Notes: generated by a model not told the origin, from the letters alone. A DNA stretch of 64,000 nt from Bathymodiolus brooksi (GCA_963680875.1 OY804576.1:73785668-73849667), one strand, 5' to 3'; positions 49,128-60,010 are shown, numbered from the stretch's first letter. Made by a program: numbers and translations.

Positions 49128-49250
49128 AATTACCAGAGAACCACAACAAGAAAATATACAGTGGATTTAATTACCAGAGAACCACAACAAGAAAATATAC
49201 AGTGGATTTAATTACCAGAGAACCACAACAAGAAAATATACAGTGGATTT
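49128..49250. repeat. 41-bp tandem repeat, 3 copies
   Basis: Three identical units beginning AATTACCAGAGAACCACAAC. Confidence 0.93.
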
Positions 49251-49429
49251 AATTGTTCGTCATTCCGATTTTTCTTTATATAAAACAAACATCTTAAAGA
49301 CAATAAATATCGAGGTTTTCAGTTTTTCTTCGTAATTTTCATATAAATCAGTGATTTAAGATTTTTTTAAATTAACCAATCTGATTTTTTGACGTTACAA
49401 ACTACCATATAATCATAGTGCCTTTGAAC

Positions 49430-49642
49430 TTCAGGAATTGAAGAAAAGATTGAAGATGCCAAATTGGTAATCAAAAGCTATAGATAGAAGAAGAGCAAAC
49501 AATACAATGACAAAACGAAAAAGGACAAACAAGGATATGTACAAAATGCTACACAGAAAACTAAACATGGAGCAACACGAACCCCACAAAACCTGGGGTG
49601 AACTCAGGTGCTCCGTATGGGTAAACTGTTTCTGCTCCACCA
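49430..49642 (+). repeat. Dispersed repeat family 4, partial
   Basis: It contains GATTGAAGATGCCAAATTGG, AGCAACACGAACCCCAC and TGAACTCAGGTGCTCCGTAT. Confidence 0.75.
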
Positions 49643-49911
49643 TGTTTATATGATTAAAAGTAAAAACTATAGTATGGATTTAAAAATTATTTGAAAATTG
49701 GCATGACAATATCTGTACATGAACTAACCGTGAATCATTTTCATTTTACATGATATATATCATACTCGGCATCCTTCTTGTAAGCCTCATCTCTGACACA
49801 AACCCAGCTACCTTGGTAAACCTTGTAACTGATTGTGATAACTACAAACCTCATCACCGAGTCAAAAGTCAGTTACCTTGGAAAACATCATCACTGACAG
49901 TCAGAAACTAG

Positions 49912-50060
49912 TTAGATTAGATTAGATTCAACATATTTTATTGCTAAATATTTTAACAATTGGATTGGACACAAATTATATCAATTTACAAAGGTCCTCT
50001 CCACATAATAAATAATTACAATAATACATACGTTAACGATAGTAAACTACAATATACAAC
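49912..50060 (-). mobile_element. Possible LINE 3' end remnant
   Basis: (TTAGA)n followed by TTTTATTGCTAAATATTTTA and GGATTGGACACAAATT resembles the inverted 3' end of a LINE; a similar block lies at 50868-50975. Confidence 0.35.
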
Positions 50061-51364
50061 ATTATAAATTATTGTCACTTATGAAAAATAGAAGAAAAAA
50101 AACCACACAAAAAATACAAAAAAAACATGAAATTATACAATATAAGTTTCTTTTTTTTTTTCTTTTTAACCATACTTGTATGTGAAATGAAAGCAACGGG
50201 AAATTATTGATTAAAAATGGGAGGGGTGTTGTGATCCCTCCCCCCTATGTATCTTTACCCCCTTCAAAGAAGAACCATACTGTGTCGTATGTTAAACGTG
50301 TGTTGGGTGGCGGTGCGCTGTACAGTGTTGTGTGAGTGAAAATCCCATCACCTCCGTAACCATGAATAAAATTTATGTACACTAAAAATCAGGCTTATTC
50401 ACACGGGATATAAAAGTTTATCAAATCAAGTTAAAACAATCCACAACGATTGTCCTGACATTACGTATAAAATATGCATGTTGCATGTATTGGAAAAATT
50501 TTAAATTTAAATTTAAAATCTAAAGGTTTCTGTTCGTATGGTTAAAATCTAAAATCTGTTTGTTACGATCATAAATGGGTAAAACGTTTTGTTCGTTTGA
50601 TGTACAGTGTACAGATTTGAAAATTTGTAGATTTTGCATCTCAGTTAAGGTGTCATCAACAAAAAGTAGCACTTCAATTTTTAGTTCATGAAGAAAATCT
50701 AGTCTTAATTTCAATTCTTCCATTCTAGTATAAAATGAATTCCATCTATTGAATCATGAAACTAACGGTTAGTAGTTACCTTGGTAAACCTTACATATTA
50801 GATGTAGAAGGAAACCAGAGTGAACCGGTTCCGTTAATTGTCATATTCTGTTCATGTGTATATATAGTTTAGTTTAAGCATATTTTATTTGCTCAAATAT
50901 GCAAAAAGGATAAGACAAAGTTAAACAAACTTATGAAGTCTTCTCCTATATACAATAAGTTGCAACATTATTTGATAGAGCATGCATGCATATGAATATT
51001 TCTTACGGTGTATATATAATTCTTCTATGTATGTAGTTTGATAAGTTTACAGAAGTAGCCCGTATTCCGAAGAGTCAAGGGCACGGCCGACAAGAATATA
51101 AAACTGAATGTACTATCAAAGTTAACATTATTAAAGCTATACACTCACAAAACTACATGTAAACAGAAATGATCTAACGTTTCTGTCTATATTTGTGACC
51201 ATCTACATCGCTACGGTAATTACGTTCTTAACATGGTTCACCGTCATGTCGTGGTGATGATGGGCATGGGTGGAAAATGCTATATAATCTAAATTTTTCC
51301 AGGAGCCTTGAGTCATTGTCATTTTTTCGAGGGGAAAATGAGATCAAGAAAAAATGAGCATGGA

Positions 51365-51780
51365 GGAATATAAGAAGAGTTTGAAGATACCAAAAGGGTA
51401 ATCAGAAACCGCCGTAAATCGAAGAAGAATAGACAACACAATGGCCAAAAGAAAAAGTACAAAAGTATAAACAACGATCTACAAAACATACACATAAAGC
51501 TAAAGATTGAGTAACACGAACCCCACTAAAAACCGGGGGTGACCTCAGGTGCTCCGGAAGGGTAGGCCGCAGTTCCTGTTCCACTAGTGGCACCCGTCGT
51601 ATTAATGTAGTTACAAACCCGGTGATAAGTCATGAATGACTCGGGAAGTGATTACGATAAGTGGAACATATCCGTGGTCATTTGTGACACAGATATTCCA
51701 CAACGGTCAACCAAGTCATGGTGGCGATCGTAACTTACTTTCGAAGTGACATTTAACAACCGGCCGCATATTCATTGATC
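51365..51780 (+). repeat. Dispersed repeat family 4, longest copy (mussel-type)
   Basis: It contains GGTGACCTCAGGTGCTCCGG, GTGGCACCCGTCGTATTA and TTCCACAACGGTCAACCAAG. I recall near-identical blocks from mytilid mussel genomes. The 63-codon minus frame in it is not a gene. Confidence 0.72.
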
Positions 51781-51867
51781 TCTTTCGTTGTTGTGTGATG
51801 GTGGCCAATGTTTCTGAACGTGTTAATTTTTTTCACGTGACGTCAGATAGCGCGTCACACTTCATAA

Positions 51868-52237
51868 AGGACGAAGTCCTTATAACTGTAGGCTGTCCGA
51901 TTTTTCTTCCTTTCTATATTGATAGCAAAATATCTGTTCACCGGAAGTTTAGAAAATAGATCAATTGATATTTAGAAACGGAAAAGTAATATATTTCAAT
52001 GAAAAATTCCCAATTCTTTAATTATTTACTCTATGCAAAATCGAAATAAACTTGAAATAAAATTCTAATAAAAAAATCTCTTTCTACGAAACTCTCGATG
52101 GAAGAGTGGCGTAGGTAAATTGAATGGAACAGCCACAAGTCAAATAATTTTAAAAAAAACTTTAAAAAGTACTGGAAAAAAATAATACACTCCCTTCTCA
52201 CACCTCCCTCTTAAAGTGATAGGACTTCGTCCTTCAA
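51868..52237. repeat. Possible TIR element with AAGGACGAAGTCCT ends
   Basis: AAAGGACGAAGTCCTTATAACT near 51868 is inverted as AGTGATAGGACTTCGTCCTT near 52215. The end motif is itself palindromic. No coding frame and no clear target duplication; weak call. Confidence 0.4.
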
Positions 52238-52583
52238 ACAGGTTGTGCCTGTCTCATATTAGACCTCAACAGAGACCCACACATGAATCGGGCACCTGTT
52301 CGCTTGTTCGCTTCCTCCATATCGGAGCACCTTTTACAGTTTAAAAGTAAAGAGACGCGCAAAAAGTATAGTTATACGGTCAATATAGATCTAAATATTT
52401 CATATAAAGCCACATTTTTTTTTCTTCAAAACACTATTCTAAACTGGGTCAATTCTTGTTCAATTTTGATGAAATTTGTATATCAACAAAGGCAAAACAA
52501 ATACTCATTAAATTTCATTTTCTAAAGTAAAATTGTAAATTATAGCGCCTGAAGTGCAGTACCTAACATATTTGGCGGAATCT

Positions 52584-53833
52584 TCAGTTAGTTGATTGAT
52601 TGATTGATTGATTGGTGTTTAACGTCCAGCAAGCAATTTTTCAGCTATATTCGGGACGAGAACATTTAAAAATTTAAACGCCACGGGACTCGAAACAAGG
52701 AAAGGTGATGGGTAGGGACGGATAATTTTGCCAGTGCAACCACAGGGGCTCGCAGTTATATTTTCACATCGCCAGGTATATGTTAAAAGAGAAGGGAGGA
52801 CACTTTTTTTGCTGCCCAAAGTGAAAGTAGAATTTCGGCACCTTTGTTCGCTTCAAAAACGGTTTAATCTTTGTTCTTACCATAATATTAATGCAAATAT
52901 CGTTGTTTTTTGCTGATTGACCTGGTTTACAGTGGAATAACACTCGTTTTTAAATTCCAAGCGGTCTGGACAACTTCTTATCATACTCATTTCCGGTTTA
53001 TACGGACTTAATAATATTGATAGAAATAAAAAAATCGAAATATAATTTTAAAAAGTAGGAAAAAAGACAACTTAAATCTCTTGCATTAAAATATATTTTT
53101 TCCTTGTCTCAATCAATCTGGAAATATAGGAAGACAGCATTTTAAGAATATCTTTTGACAAGATGAGTAAATAATTTCCCGCAAAAATGCCAGTTTAAAT
53201 CCTTCGACCAATGAAAACTCACCTTGATATTTAGTCCGTATAAACCGGAATTGAGTATGCTAAGAAGTTGTCCAAACCGCTTGGAATTTAAAAACGAGTG
53301 TTATTCCACTGTAAACCAGTCAAGCAGCAAAAAACATCGATATTTGCATTAATTTTATATGAAGAACAAAGACTAAACCGTTTTTGAAGCGAAAAAAGGT
53401 GCCGAAACTCTACTTTCACTTTTGGCCCCCCAAAAAGTGTCCTCCCTTCTTCTTTTTAATACATACCTGGTGATGTGAAAATATAACTGCGACCCCTGTG
53501 AGTGCAACAGGTCTCTTATGGACCACTCATCATGCTATGCTCATAATGAGCTGTTGCACTGGGTTCTTTAACGTGCGGAGAGGGTGGCAATCTCTCAACA
53601 CGGGACCTCGGTTTTATTTACGTCTCATCCGCAGGACGGGTTGGTTGTGTATTTATACATCCCGCACAACCGACGGACGCCCCTTCAAGCCGAAGAAGCT
53701 CTCGGTTCCATTTCTATACCCCGGGGTTCCCGCGGGGTTGACCCCTTTTAGTGGACTAGTGTCTCTAGGGTGGAGAAACCTGGTGCCTATTCTACCCCCG
53801 GCACACCCTCTATGATGGGGGTCAGTTAGTTGA
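52584..53833 (-). mobile_element. SINE-like repeat (family 3) with a (TTGA)n tail, interrupted by a hAT MITE
   Basis: A 12-bp direct repeat TCAGTTAGTTGA lies at 52584-52595 and 53822-53833. Between them is a minus-oriented repeat: its tail is the (GATT)n run at 52592-52615, followed by GTTTAACGTCCAGCAAGC and, after the nested insertion, a GC-richer body with TTGCACTGGGTTCTTTAACG and CTCATCCGCAGGACGGG. Without the insertion the repeat is about 460 bp. A diverged copy is at 8575-8990. The coding-looking frame at 53498-53815 is just this repeat. Confidence 0.82.
52741..53502. mobile_element. hAT-type MITE, 762 bp, 8-bp target duplication
   Basis: The element starts CACAGGGGCTCGCAG and ends with the inverted sequence (CTGCGACCCCTGTG). 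Inverted arms extend roughly 265 bp (52741-53005 and 53220-53502) around a unique centre. AGTGCAAC flanks it at 52733-52740 and 53503-53510. An 8-bp duplication and CA-GGG termini are diagnostic of the hAT superfamily. It has no transposase frame, so it must have been moved in trans. Confidence 0.87.
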
Positions 53834-54029
53834 AGGCGGCCTCTGATATAAAAGTAAAAGTAGAAGAATGAAATGTAGTTTTATATTGTAATTTACGCGT
53901 TATTCTATGATTGAAGAATTTAAAGCCAATCAAGGGTTCATGAGATGAACAAAAAACTATATCAATATATTGAACGTCAAGAATTTACCTCGGGGATAAA
54001 GTTTTGCTATTGAAAAATTGTTGGTTTGG

Positions 54030-54078
54030 TTTATGGTGTTTAACGCCACTTTCAACAATATTTCAGTCATATTGTGGC
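54030..54078 (-). mobile_element. SINE family 1 tail fragment
   Basis: It lies 50 bp upstream of the host LINE target duplication. Confidence 0.68.
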
Positions 54079-54199
54079 TTTGGATGTAATATAAACAGCA
54101 AAATATGTGACCAAATACTTTTTGCACCTTTCGGTAGTTGGTATAAACATATTTATTCATGATAAACTGGTATAATGTTACAATACACACAAAATTTGT

Positions 54200-54562
54200 T
54201 TGAACATGACAGGATTCGGAAACAAGGAACTGACTAATGCTTTTGCTAAGAATGATTACGTACTTATTACTGGTGATATCAATATAGACTATTTGAAACC
54301 ATTGCCAAGTAACTGGGAAACTATTTTATCAACATATGGCCTTGATCAATTAGTCCATGATCCAACTCGAGTTACCAGTAAGAGCGTAACTTTAATAGAT
54401 CACATTTATACAAGTCGACCAGAAGAAGTCGTGCAAGTACGTGTTTCTACTTACTGTCCAGGTGACCATTATCCGGTCAGTTGTTCGGTAAAATATGGTA
54501 AAAGCAATAACAGCAAACCACGTGTTAATAAGCATACTGTAATTAGATACAGAAATTTTTAA
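54200..54562 (+). pseudogene. LINE endonuclease domain fragment (C-terminal half), ends at an in-frame stop
   Basis: The frame encodes the C-terminal part of an apurinic-type endonuclease (exonuclease/endonuclease/phosphatase fold) from a non-LTR retrotransposon. Recognisable blocks are LITGDINIDYL (the GD-N block), then LIDHIYTS and GDHYPVSC, the usual catalytic H-containing end of the domain. The N-terminal half is missing, so the copy is 5' truncated. Similarity seems to begin around codon 9, so the ATG is probably not a real start. The frame ends at TAA 54560-54562 but is the same frame as the reverse transcriptase ORF that follows 30 nt later. Readable LINE-like residues lie between them, so one nonsense change splits a once continuous polyprotein. 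Confidence 0.85.
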
Positions 54563-54592
54563 AATTTCGATGAACAATTATTTCTTCGGGAC

Positions 54593-56689
54593 TTGAAAAA
54601 TCAGAATTTCAATTTAGTATTACAGATCACCGACCCAGATCTAGCTCTTGATTCGTGGTATGACAAGTTCATTTATACCCTTAATAAGCATGCCCCTTTA
54701 ATTTCTAAAAGAGTGAGGAAAAATAAACAGCCCAAATGGCACAAAAAAGAATTTGCCGACCTACGTCAGCAAAGGGATTATTATCATGGTATAAAAGATA
54801 CCGAGAATTTCAAAAAATATAGAAACAAATTGACATCATCCATTAGAACCAGTAAAGCTAATTATTTTTCTGAGACTATTAAATCTGGTAATAATGTAGG
54901 TGAATTATGGAAACACTTAAAGGATATAAACTCAGTATCAAAATGTCATATAAAATGTTTAACTATTGATGGTAAAAAGTGTGATAATATTGAAGATATT
55001 TGTAATAATTTTAATAACCATTTTTCGTCAGTGGCTGAACGCATCATCAAAAATTCCAACTTGAATGCGTCGACTGAAAAATTAGATAATTGGGTTAGTT
55101 CCAAGCTTTGGCTCGAAAATACATTTTCATATACTTGTATACTACCAGAAGAAGTACTTACTGAACTTTTGAAGTTGAATATTCACAAATCCAGTGGTTT
55201 GGATGGTATAAGTCCTAATATTTTGAAAATGTCAGCTACTGTTATTTACGAGTCGTTAACCCACATTTTCAACTCAAGTCTTTGTACTGGAAACTTTCCT
55301 TCAAAACTTAAGCTGGCTAGAGTAACCCCACTTTATAAATCAGGAGATATTGCAGATATGAACAATTATAGACCCATATCAGTACTTCCTAGCTTATCTA
55401 AGTTATTTGAAAAAATAGTTTATGCACAGATTTATGAATATTTAATCAAATACAAACTGATTCATCCGAATCAATCTGGTTTCAGATCTAAGCATTCTTG
55501 TGTGACAGCTTTAACTAAAATTGTTGATCATATTCTAAAAGAAATGGATCAAGGGAATTACACAGGGGTTTTGTTTCTTGATTTTAAAAAGGCATTTGAC
55601 ATGGTTAATCACACTATTTTATTATCAAAGTTAAAAGTATATAAACTTGATGACTTATCTTTAAATTGGTTTAGATCATATTTGTCGGAAAGATCTCAAA
55701 AAGTAATTATCAATAATTATGAATCATCTGCACAAAATATTAGATATGGAATACCACAAGGAAGCATACTTGGCCCCTTGCTTTTTCTTTTATATATAAA
55801 TGATTTACCCCTTTATGTAGACCATAGTATGTCAGATTTGTATGCAGATGATACCACTATACACTTCTCGTCTAATTCCATATCTGACATTAACATTAAG
55901 TTGAATGAAGATATGGAAAAGGTACAGGGATGGTGCACTAGTAATGATATGGTTATAAATACTATGAAATCAAAATCAATGATAATGGGTTCATCTAGAA
56001 AGATACAATATCTTGAGTCTAATTTTAATATTTTTTATGACGATGTTTTATTGAATGATGTAAAATATGAAAAATTACTTGGAATTACTATTGACAATTG
56101 TTTGTCTTGGTGTCAACAAGTTAATAATATTGTTTCAAAGATTTCATCAAGGCTTGGATTGATGTGTCGTTTGCGAACATACTTACCTACTGAAGGCTTA
56201 ATCATGTACTATAATGGATATATTCTACCACTGTTTGATTATTGTTGTACTGTATGGGGAGAAACCACAAATTTGAATCTTGAAAAACTATGTAAATTAC
56301 AAAAGCGTGCAGCAAGAATTATTCTTAATGCAAAATATGATATACCATCTCTTCAATTATTTAAAAAACTTGGTTGGCTGTCTATTCAAAATAGATTAGA
56401 ATATCATAAAAGTGTTTTAATGTATAAATGTATAAATAATTCTGCTCCTGATTATTTGTGTAATTTATTTGATATGAATACAAATTCTAATATTTATTCA
56501 TTAAGATCATCTGCAAAGGGAAATTTGTTCGTCCCAAGACCAAATTCTAATTTTATGAAACGAACTTTTCACTACTCCGGAACTATTTTATGGAATTCTT
56601 TACCTCCTAATTTAAAATTAATTCAAGACATAGATCTATTCAAAAAGAGATATACAGATTATTTGATGTCAAAACAAAATAACGAATGA
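54593..56689 (+). CDS. Non-LTR retrotransposon reverse transcriptase ORF, 698 codons (Jockey/CR1/L2-type)
   Basis: This is a long open frame for the reverse transcriptase of a LINE, which copies its RNA into the genome by target-primed reverse transcription. RT motifs appear in order: NIHKSSGLDGISPNILK (about 190-210), RPISVLPSLSKLFEKI, LFLDFKKAFDMVNH with the first catalytic Asp near 330, YGIPQGSILGPLLFLLYINDLP, and YADD at 417-420. The thumb and C-terminal region contains LWNSLPPNL, usual for Jockey/CR1/L2-like elements. The frame has no internal stop. It continues, after one TAA, the endonuclease frame upstream, so the first Met is arbitrary. No zinc knuckle is visible at the C-terminus. 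Clade assignment within the Jockey supergroup is uncertain. The copy is 5' truncated and therefore not autonomous, but its RT has been little damaged. Confidence 0.93.
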   Translation: MKNQNFNLVLQITDPDLALDSWYDKFIYTLNKHAPLISKRVRKNKQPKWHKKEFADLRQQRDYYHGIKDTENFKKYRNKLTSSIRTSKANYFSETIKSGNNVGELWKHLKDINSVSKCHIKCLTIDGKKCDNIEDICNNFNNHFSSVAERIIKNSNLNASTEKLDNWVSSKLWLENTFSYTCILPEEVLTELLKLNIHKSSGLDGISPNILKMSATVIYESLTHIFNSSLCTGNFPSKLKLARVTPLYKSGDIADMNNYRPISVLPSLSKLFEKIVYAQIYEYLIKYKLIHPNQSGFRSKHSCVTALTKIVDHILKEMDQGNYTGVLFLDFKKAFDMVNHTILLSKLKVYKLDDLSLNWFRSYLSERSQKVIINNYESSAQNIRYGIPQGSILGPLLFLLYINDLPLYVDHSMSDLYADDTTIHFSSNSISDINIKLNEDMEKVQGWCTSNDMVINTMKSKSMIMGSSRKIQYLESNFNIFYDDVLLNDVKYEKLLGITIDNCLSWCQQVNNIVSKISSRLGLMCRLRTYLPTEGLIMYYNGYILPLFDYCCTVWGETTNLNLEKLCKLQKRAARIILNAKYDIPSLQLFKKLGWLSIQNRLEYHKSVLMYKCINNSAPDYLCNLFDMNTNSNIYSLRSSAKGNLFVPRPNSNFMKRTFHYSGTILWNSLPPNLKLIQDIDLFKKRYTDYLMSKQNNE

Positions 56690-57153
56690 TTATATTATAA
56701 GAAGATAAGAAAACTTTATTTTGATTCGGCACATAATAAAATAGTACAACATAAGCTCTAATGAGCTTTTTACCGAATATACATTAACAATAAAACAACA
56801 CAAGTCACATGCAAAGTTACAAACTAAAATAAGCTAAGACATATAGGCATAAAAAGGAGGACTGTGTATAGATCTGAACAAGAACCCACGTGGCAAGTGC
56901 CTCTTTGGACTCTTGTTCAAGATCCACACACAGATGCTCCAACATAAGGCAGCATTTAAAAAGAAGCAGCAGGTAAAAAAAATAATGAAATAATAATACT
57001 GAATATTTAAAACTGGTACCAACATAATCAGTAAAAGTAGCACTGTCTAACTAAAAAATCAAAGAATATAAAATTTTCAAGCCAAACTAAAAAAAATTAA
57101 TGATTAAAAAAAATTAAAAATTAAAATTAAGCAAACCAGAAGCAAAATTTGAA

Positions 57154-57375
57154 TCATCTACATGCAGAACAGCAACATTTGGACCCATTCCAGGACTGCA
57201 AAAGACTCTTGAATTGAGAGAAGCTATTTTCAGTCCTGAAATGATCTGGGAGGCTGTTCCACAATGTAGATGCAGCAAATCTGAAAGAGTTTTTACTGTA
57301 CCGTGCATACTGCATATAGATGCCGGCCGGGGACCAGGTGGCAATGCCTCGCTGGGTTCCCATCGGCATCCACAT
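57154..57375 (-). pseudogene. Second copy of the LINE RT C-terminus
   Basis: The frame ends in TLWNSLPDHFRTENSFSQFK and CCCSACR, almost the same as the end of the neighbouring fragment at 57505-57680. Upstream of that the reading is unrelated (ORF shifts around 57310-57340), which indicates frame damage. It lies on the 3' side of the main fragment, separated by about 130 bp of AT-rich sequence, so the C-terminal block occurs twice in tandem. Confidence 0.75.
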
Positions 57376-57504
57376 GCATTATGACATAATAAAGCAGAAA
57401 ATTAAGCATGTTTGGATAAAAAATTGACAAGCACTAAAACAAAGCAATATATATCTAAAAGCTATATGCAAATAAAAAGAGCAAAAACAGTAGCAGAATA
57501 TTTA

Positions 57505-58310
57505 TCATCTGCATGCAGAACAGCAACATTTAGTACCATTCCAGGACTGCATTAAGCTCTTAAATTGAGAAAAACTGTTTTCAGTCCTGAAATGGTCTGG
57601 GAGGCTGTTCCACAATGTAGCAGCAGCAAATTTAAATGTTTTTTTGCCATACCTTGATGTTCTGACCTGTGGAATGTTCAGGATATTGTTGTATCTAAAA
57701 TAATATTTTGAATTTCGTAAATGCACAAGGCTATGGAGACATGATGGCGACAGTTTATTCATAATCTTAAATGTTTCCAGGGCCATAGTTCTCATTCTAC
57801 GAATCTGCAAGGAAGGCACCTTTGCTTTTTTCAATAAATTATCATATGAGCTATTGTAATCCTCATACACAAAGCGAAGAGCTCTTTCTTGCACTTTTTC
57901 TATCTTTTTGGAATTTTTCTCCGTACAAAAATGCCAGGCCAAAGGGCAAAAGTTAAAATTACTAAGAATAAAAGTATGGAAAATTGTAAGTTTGTTTAAT
58001 CTGTTCAAATAGGGGCCTAAACGTTTGATAATGTTCAGCTGTTGGGATGCCTTCCTGCAGATTGTACTTATATGTGTGTCAAAATTTAATTGATAATCAA
58101 TCTCAATGCCTAGTAATTTAACACTGTCTTCACATGTTAGTTCAAAATTTTGTATATTTATAGTTGGACGTTTTTCATAGGTTTTCTTCCCCACCGCCAA
58201 AACTTGAAATTTATCAGGATTAGCCTGCATTTTGTTAATTTTGAACCATTCAATGAGATGATTTGAGTCAGACTCTAGAGTAGAAATAAGTAGATCAAAA
58301 TCGGGACTAC
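57505..58310 (-). pseudogene. LINE reverse transcriptase C-terminal fragment
   Basis: The frame encodes the part of a Jockey/CR1-like RT after the catalytic YADD block. Landmarks are MQANPDKFQVLAVGKK, then VKLLGIEIDYQLNFDTHI, FILSNFNFCPLAWHFC, KIEKVQERALRFVY and the terminal ATLWNSLPDHFR followed by CCCSACR. In-frame coding continues upstream of the first Met to about 58310, where the element is truncated. No RT palm motif remains, so it cannot be functional. It differs clearly from the RT at 54593-56689 in sequence, so it comes from another family or lineage. Confidence 0.88.
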
Positions 58311-58471
58311 CAAGGATTTATCCTTGATTATACTCAGATTGTGATATTTCGTCGTGAATATGTATGTATTGTTTGAAATTGTATTTGCTGTATTTGATTA
58401 TTATTGTTTTGAGGGCCACAGGGAAGATTAGCTTATTGTTGCTAACTGTGTTACCCTCTTGAAATAAAGTC

Positions 58472-58500
58472 ATTACTTACTTACTTACTTACTTACTTAC
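58472..58500. repeat. (TTAC)n tail of the host LINE
   Basis: Seven or so TTAC units follow GAAATAAAGTCA and end exactly before the downstream target duplication. Confidence 0.85.
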
Positions 58501-58519
58501 AAGCTTTCGGTAGTTAGCC

Positions 58520-59140
58520 TTAACAACTCAACTGGTTACCGTATGAAGTATCGTGACACATGGGTAACAGAAGAAAATAAAGTATGTACCAGTTATCTTG
58601 ACAACAGCATTACAAAATGGTGGGTAGAAAATCTTTACAAAATTACGGTTTGATAAACATACAAATAGACCGTTGTGAATATAGTTAAATAGTTAGAAAA
58701 CAGTTATTTTGTTTCTATGCACTTGATAAATGGTATACAGTACAATAGATACGATCGAATTCGTAGATTAATTATTTTTTCAACACGTGTTTACGATGTC
58801 AACATTGACAACAAGCCTACAGACGGTTGTCCAATAATTAAAAAAATCTTTCATATATCTATATGCAATGAAGGGTAACAACGAAATTTTAGACATCTGT
58901 TTGTGTTTTTCAATGTCATTTATTATTTGACTCTAGTCCTAGATAAAATGATTGTTCTATCAATTTTTTGCAACAAACTATTATTGATACTTCTAAAATC
59001 TTGTTGTGTACCAGTACAGAGCCGTCCGGTGTGTTTGCGCACCTAAGGGTTCAGTGGTTAATTTCACAGCTTACCAAAATTTTATTGAATTAATTTAAAT
59101 CATCCTCAAATACATTGAAGTATTATCTTTATGGTCTTTA
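58520..59140. other. AT-rich, nothing recognised
   Basis: No supported feature. Confidence 0.5.
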
Positions 59141-59142
59141 TC

Positions 59143-60010
59143 CGGATTCTAATCTCGTTGAGATTAGGATTCCGAAGAAATTTTCTGTCTGTTCTTCATC
59201 CTAATCTCGTTTCAAGCCCTATCAAGGGTATTCTGGAAATTTTAAATTTGACCACCCGGTTCATTCCGATGGATATTTTTGCATGGACGGATTGGGTCAG
59301 ATCAAGTGCAGGTAAGATTTCATAAATAGACATATTTTCTAGTTCAAATCTGCAAAAATATTAATATTTCCTTACCTTTTACAGCGTATATCTGACAAAA
59401 TAATCCAAAATCTACTTTAAGCTGACTGCCATTTTACTGAACTCTAGAACTACACCATGTGATCAAAAATCGTGATGTATTTTGGTATAGTCTGTTTCGT
59501 AGTTCGAGATGTTGATGTCAAATATTATATTATAATTTAAAAATCCCATATACACGGCTTGAAATTTTGTAATTTTGCTATAAATATTTTATTAAAACCA
59601 ATCAACAGCCCATAAAAGATATGCTTTGCATATACACAATAAATAATTGACATTGACCTTTCATTTAGAAACATGCTGTAGCAAAATTCGTGATGATTTT
59701 GATCACATGGTGTAGTTCATGAGTTCAGTAAAATGGCGGTCAGCTTAAAGTGGATTTTGCATTATTTTGTCGGATATACGCTGTAAAAGGTAAGGATTTA
59801 TCAATATTTTTGCAGATTTGAACTAGAAAATATGTCTATTTATGAAATCTTACCTGTACTTGATCTGACACAATCCGTCCATGCCAAAATATCAATCGGA
59901 ATGCACCGGGGGGTCAAATTTAAAATTTCCAGAATACCCTTAATAGGGCTTGAAACGAGATTAGGATGAAGAACAGACAGAAAATTTCTTCAGAATCCTA
60001 ATCTCAACAA
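59143..60010. mobile_element. Large palindromic element, arms about 330 bp
   Basis: The left arm (about 59143-59476) and right arm (about 59690-60010) are inverted copies with few differences, with a unique centre of about 210 bp. Each arm holds AGATTAGGATTC near its outer end and repeats it internally (CTAATCTCGTTTCAAG). Within the left arm are a donor-like GCAGGTAAGATTT and an acceptor-like CTTTTACAGCG about 75 bp apart. No transposase frame and no clear target duplication were seen. Confidence 0.75.

Larger units (their letters stand above)
56697..58324 (-). mobile_element. Nested minus-strand LINE, 5' truncated, with duplicated C-terminal end
   Basis: A second non-LTR element lies in opposite orientation within the 3' UTR of the host LINE. 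A short direct repeat, TGATTATA, at 56687-56694 and 58325-58332 brackets it and fits a target duplication. The 5' junction carries a 16-bp palindrome (CAAGGATTTATCCTTG, 58311-58326). Its 3' part holds two versions of the RT C-terminus in the same direction (57154-57375 and 57505-57680), so either two related insertions abut or the 3' end was duplicated. Confidence 0.75.
54142..58503 (+). mobile_element. 5'-truncated LINE, interrupted in its 3' UTR by a second LINE
   Basis: The RT-bearing LINE is flanked by a 12-bp direct repeat CTTTCGGTAGTT at 54128-54139 and 58504-58515, which I read as its target-site duplication. Its 3' end is 58325-58500: a UTR with GAGGGCCACAGGGAAGAT, then GAAATAAAGTCA and a (TTAC)n tail. 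The stretch 56697-58324 is a separate minus-strand LINE. The first 60 bases or so (54142-54200) do not read as endonuclease and may be a 5' rearrangement. This compound explains more than 4.3 kb of the window. Confidence 0.8.

Noticed and set aside
53498..53815. 105-codon frame
   Set aside because: It is the body of SINE-like family 3.
59269..59316. MDIFAWTDWVRSS exon as exon 1 of DNAL1
   Set aside because: It lies in both arms of a palindrome, does not resemble the DNAL1 N-terminus, and its donor leaves the wrong phase.
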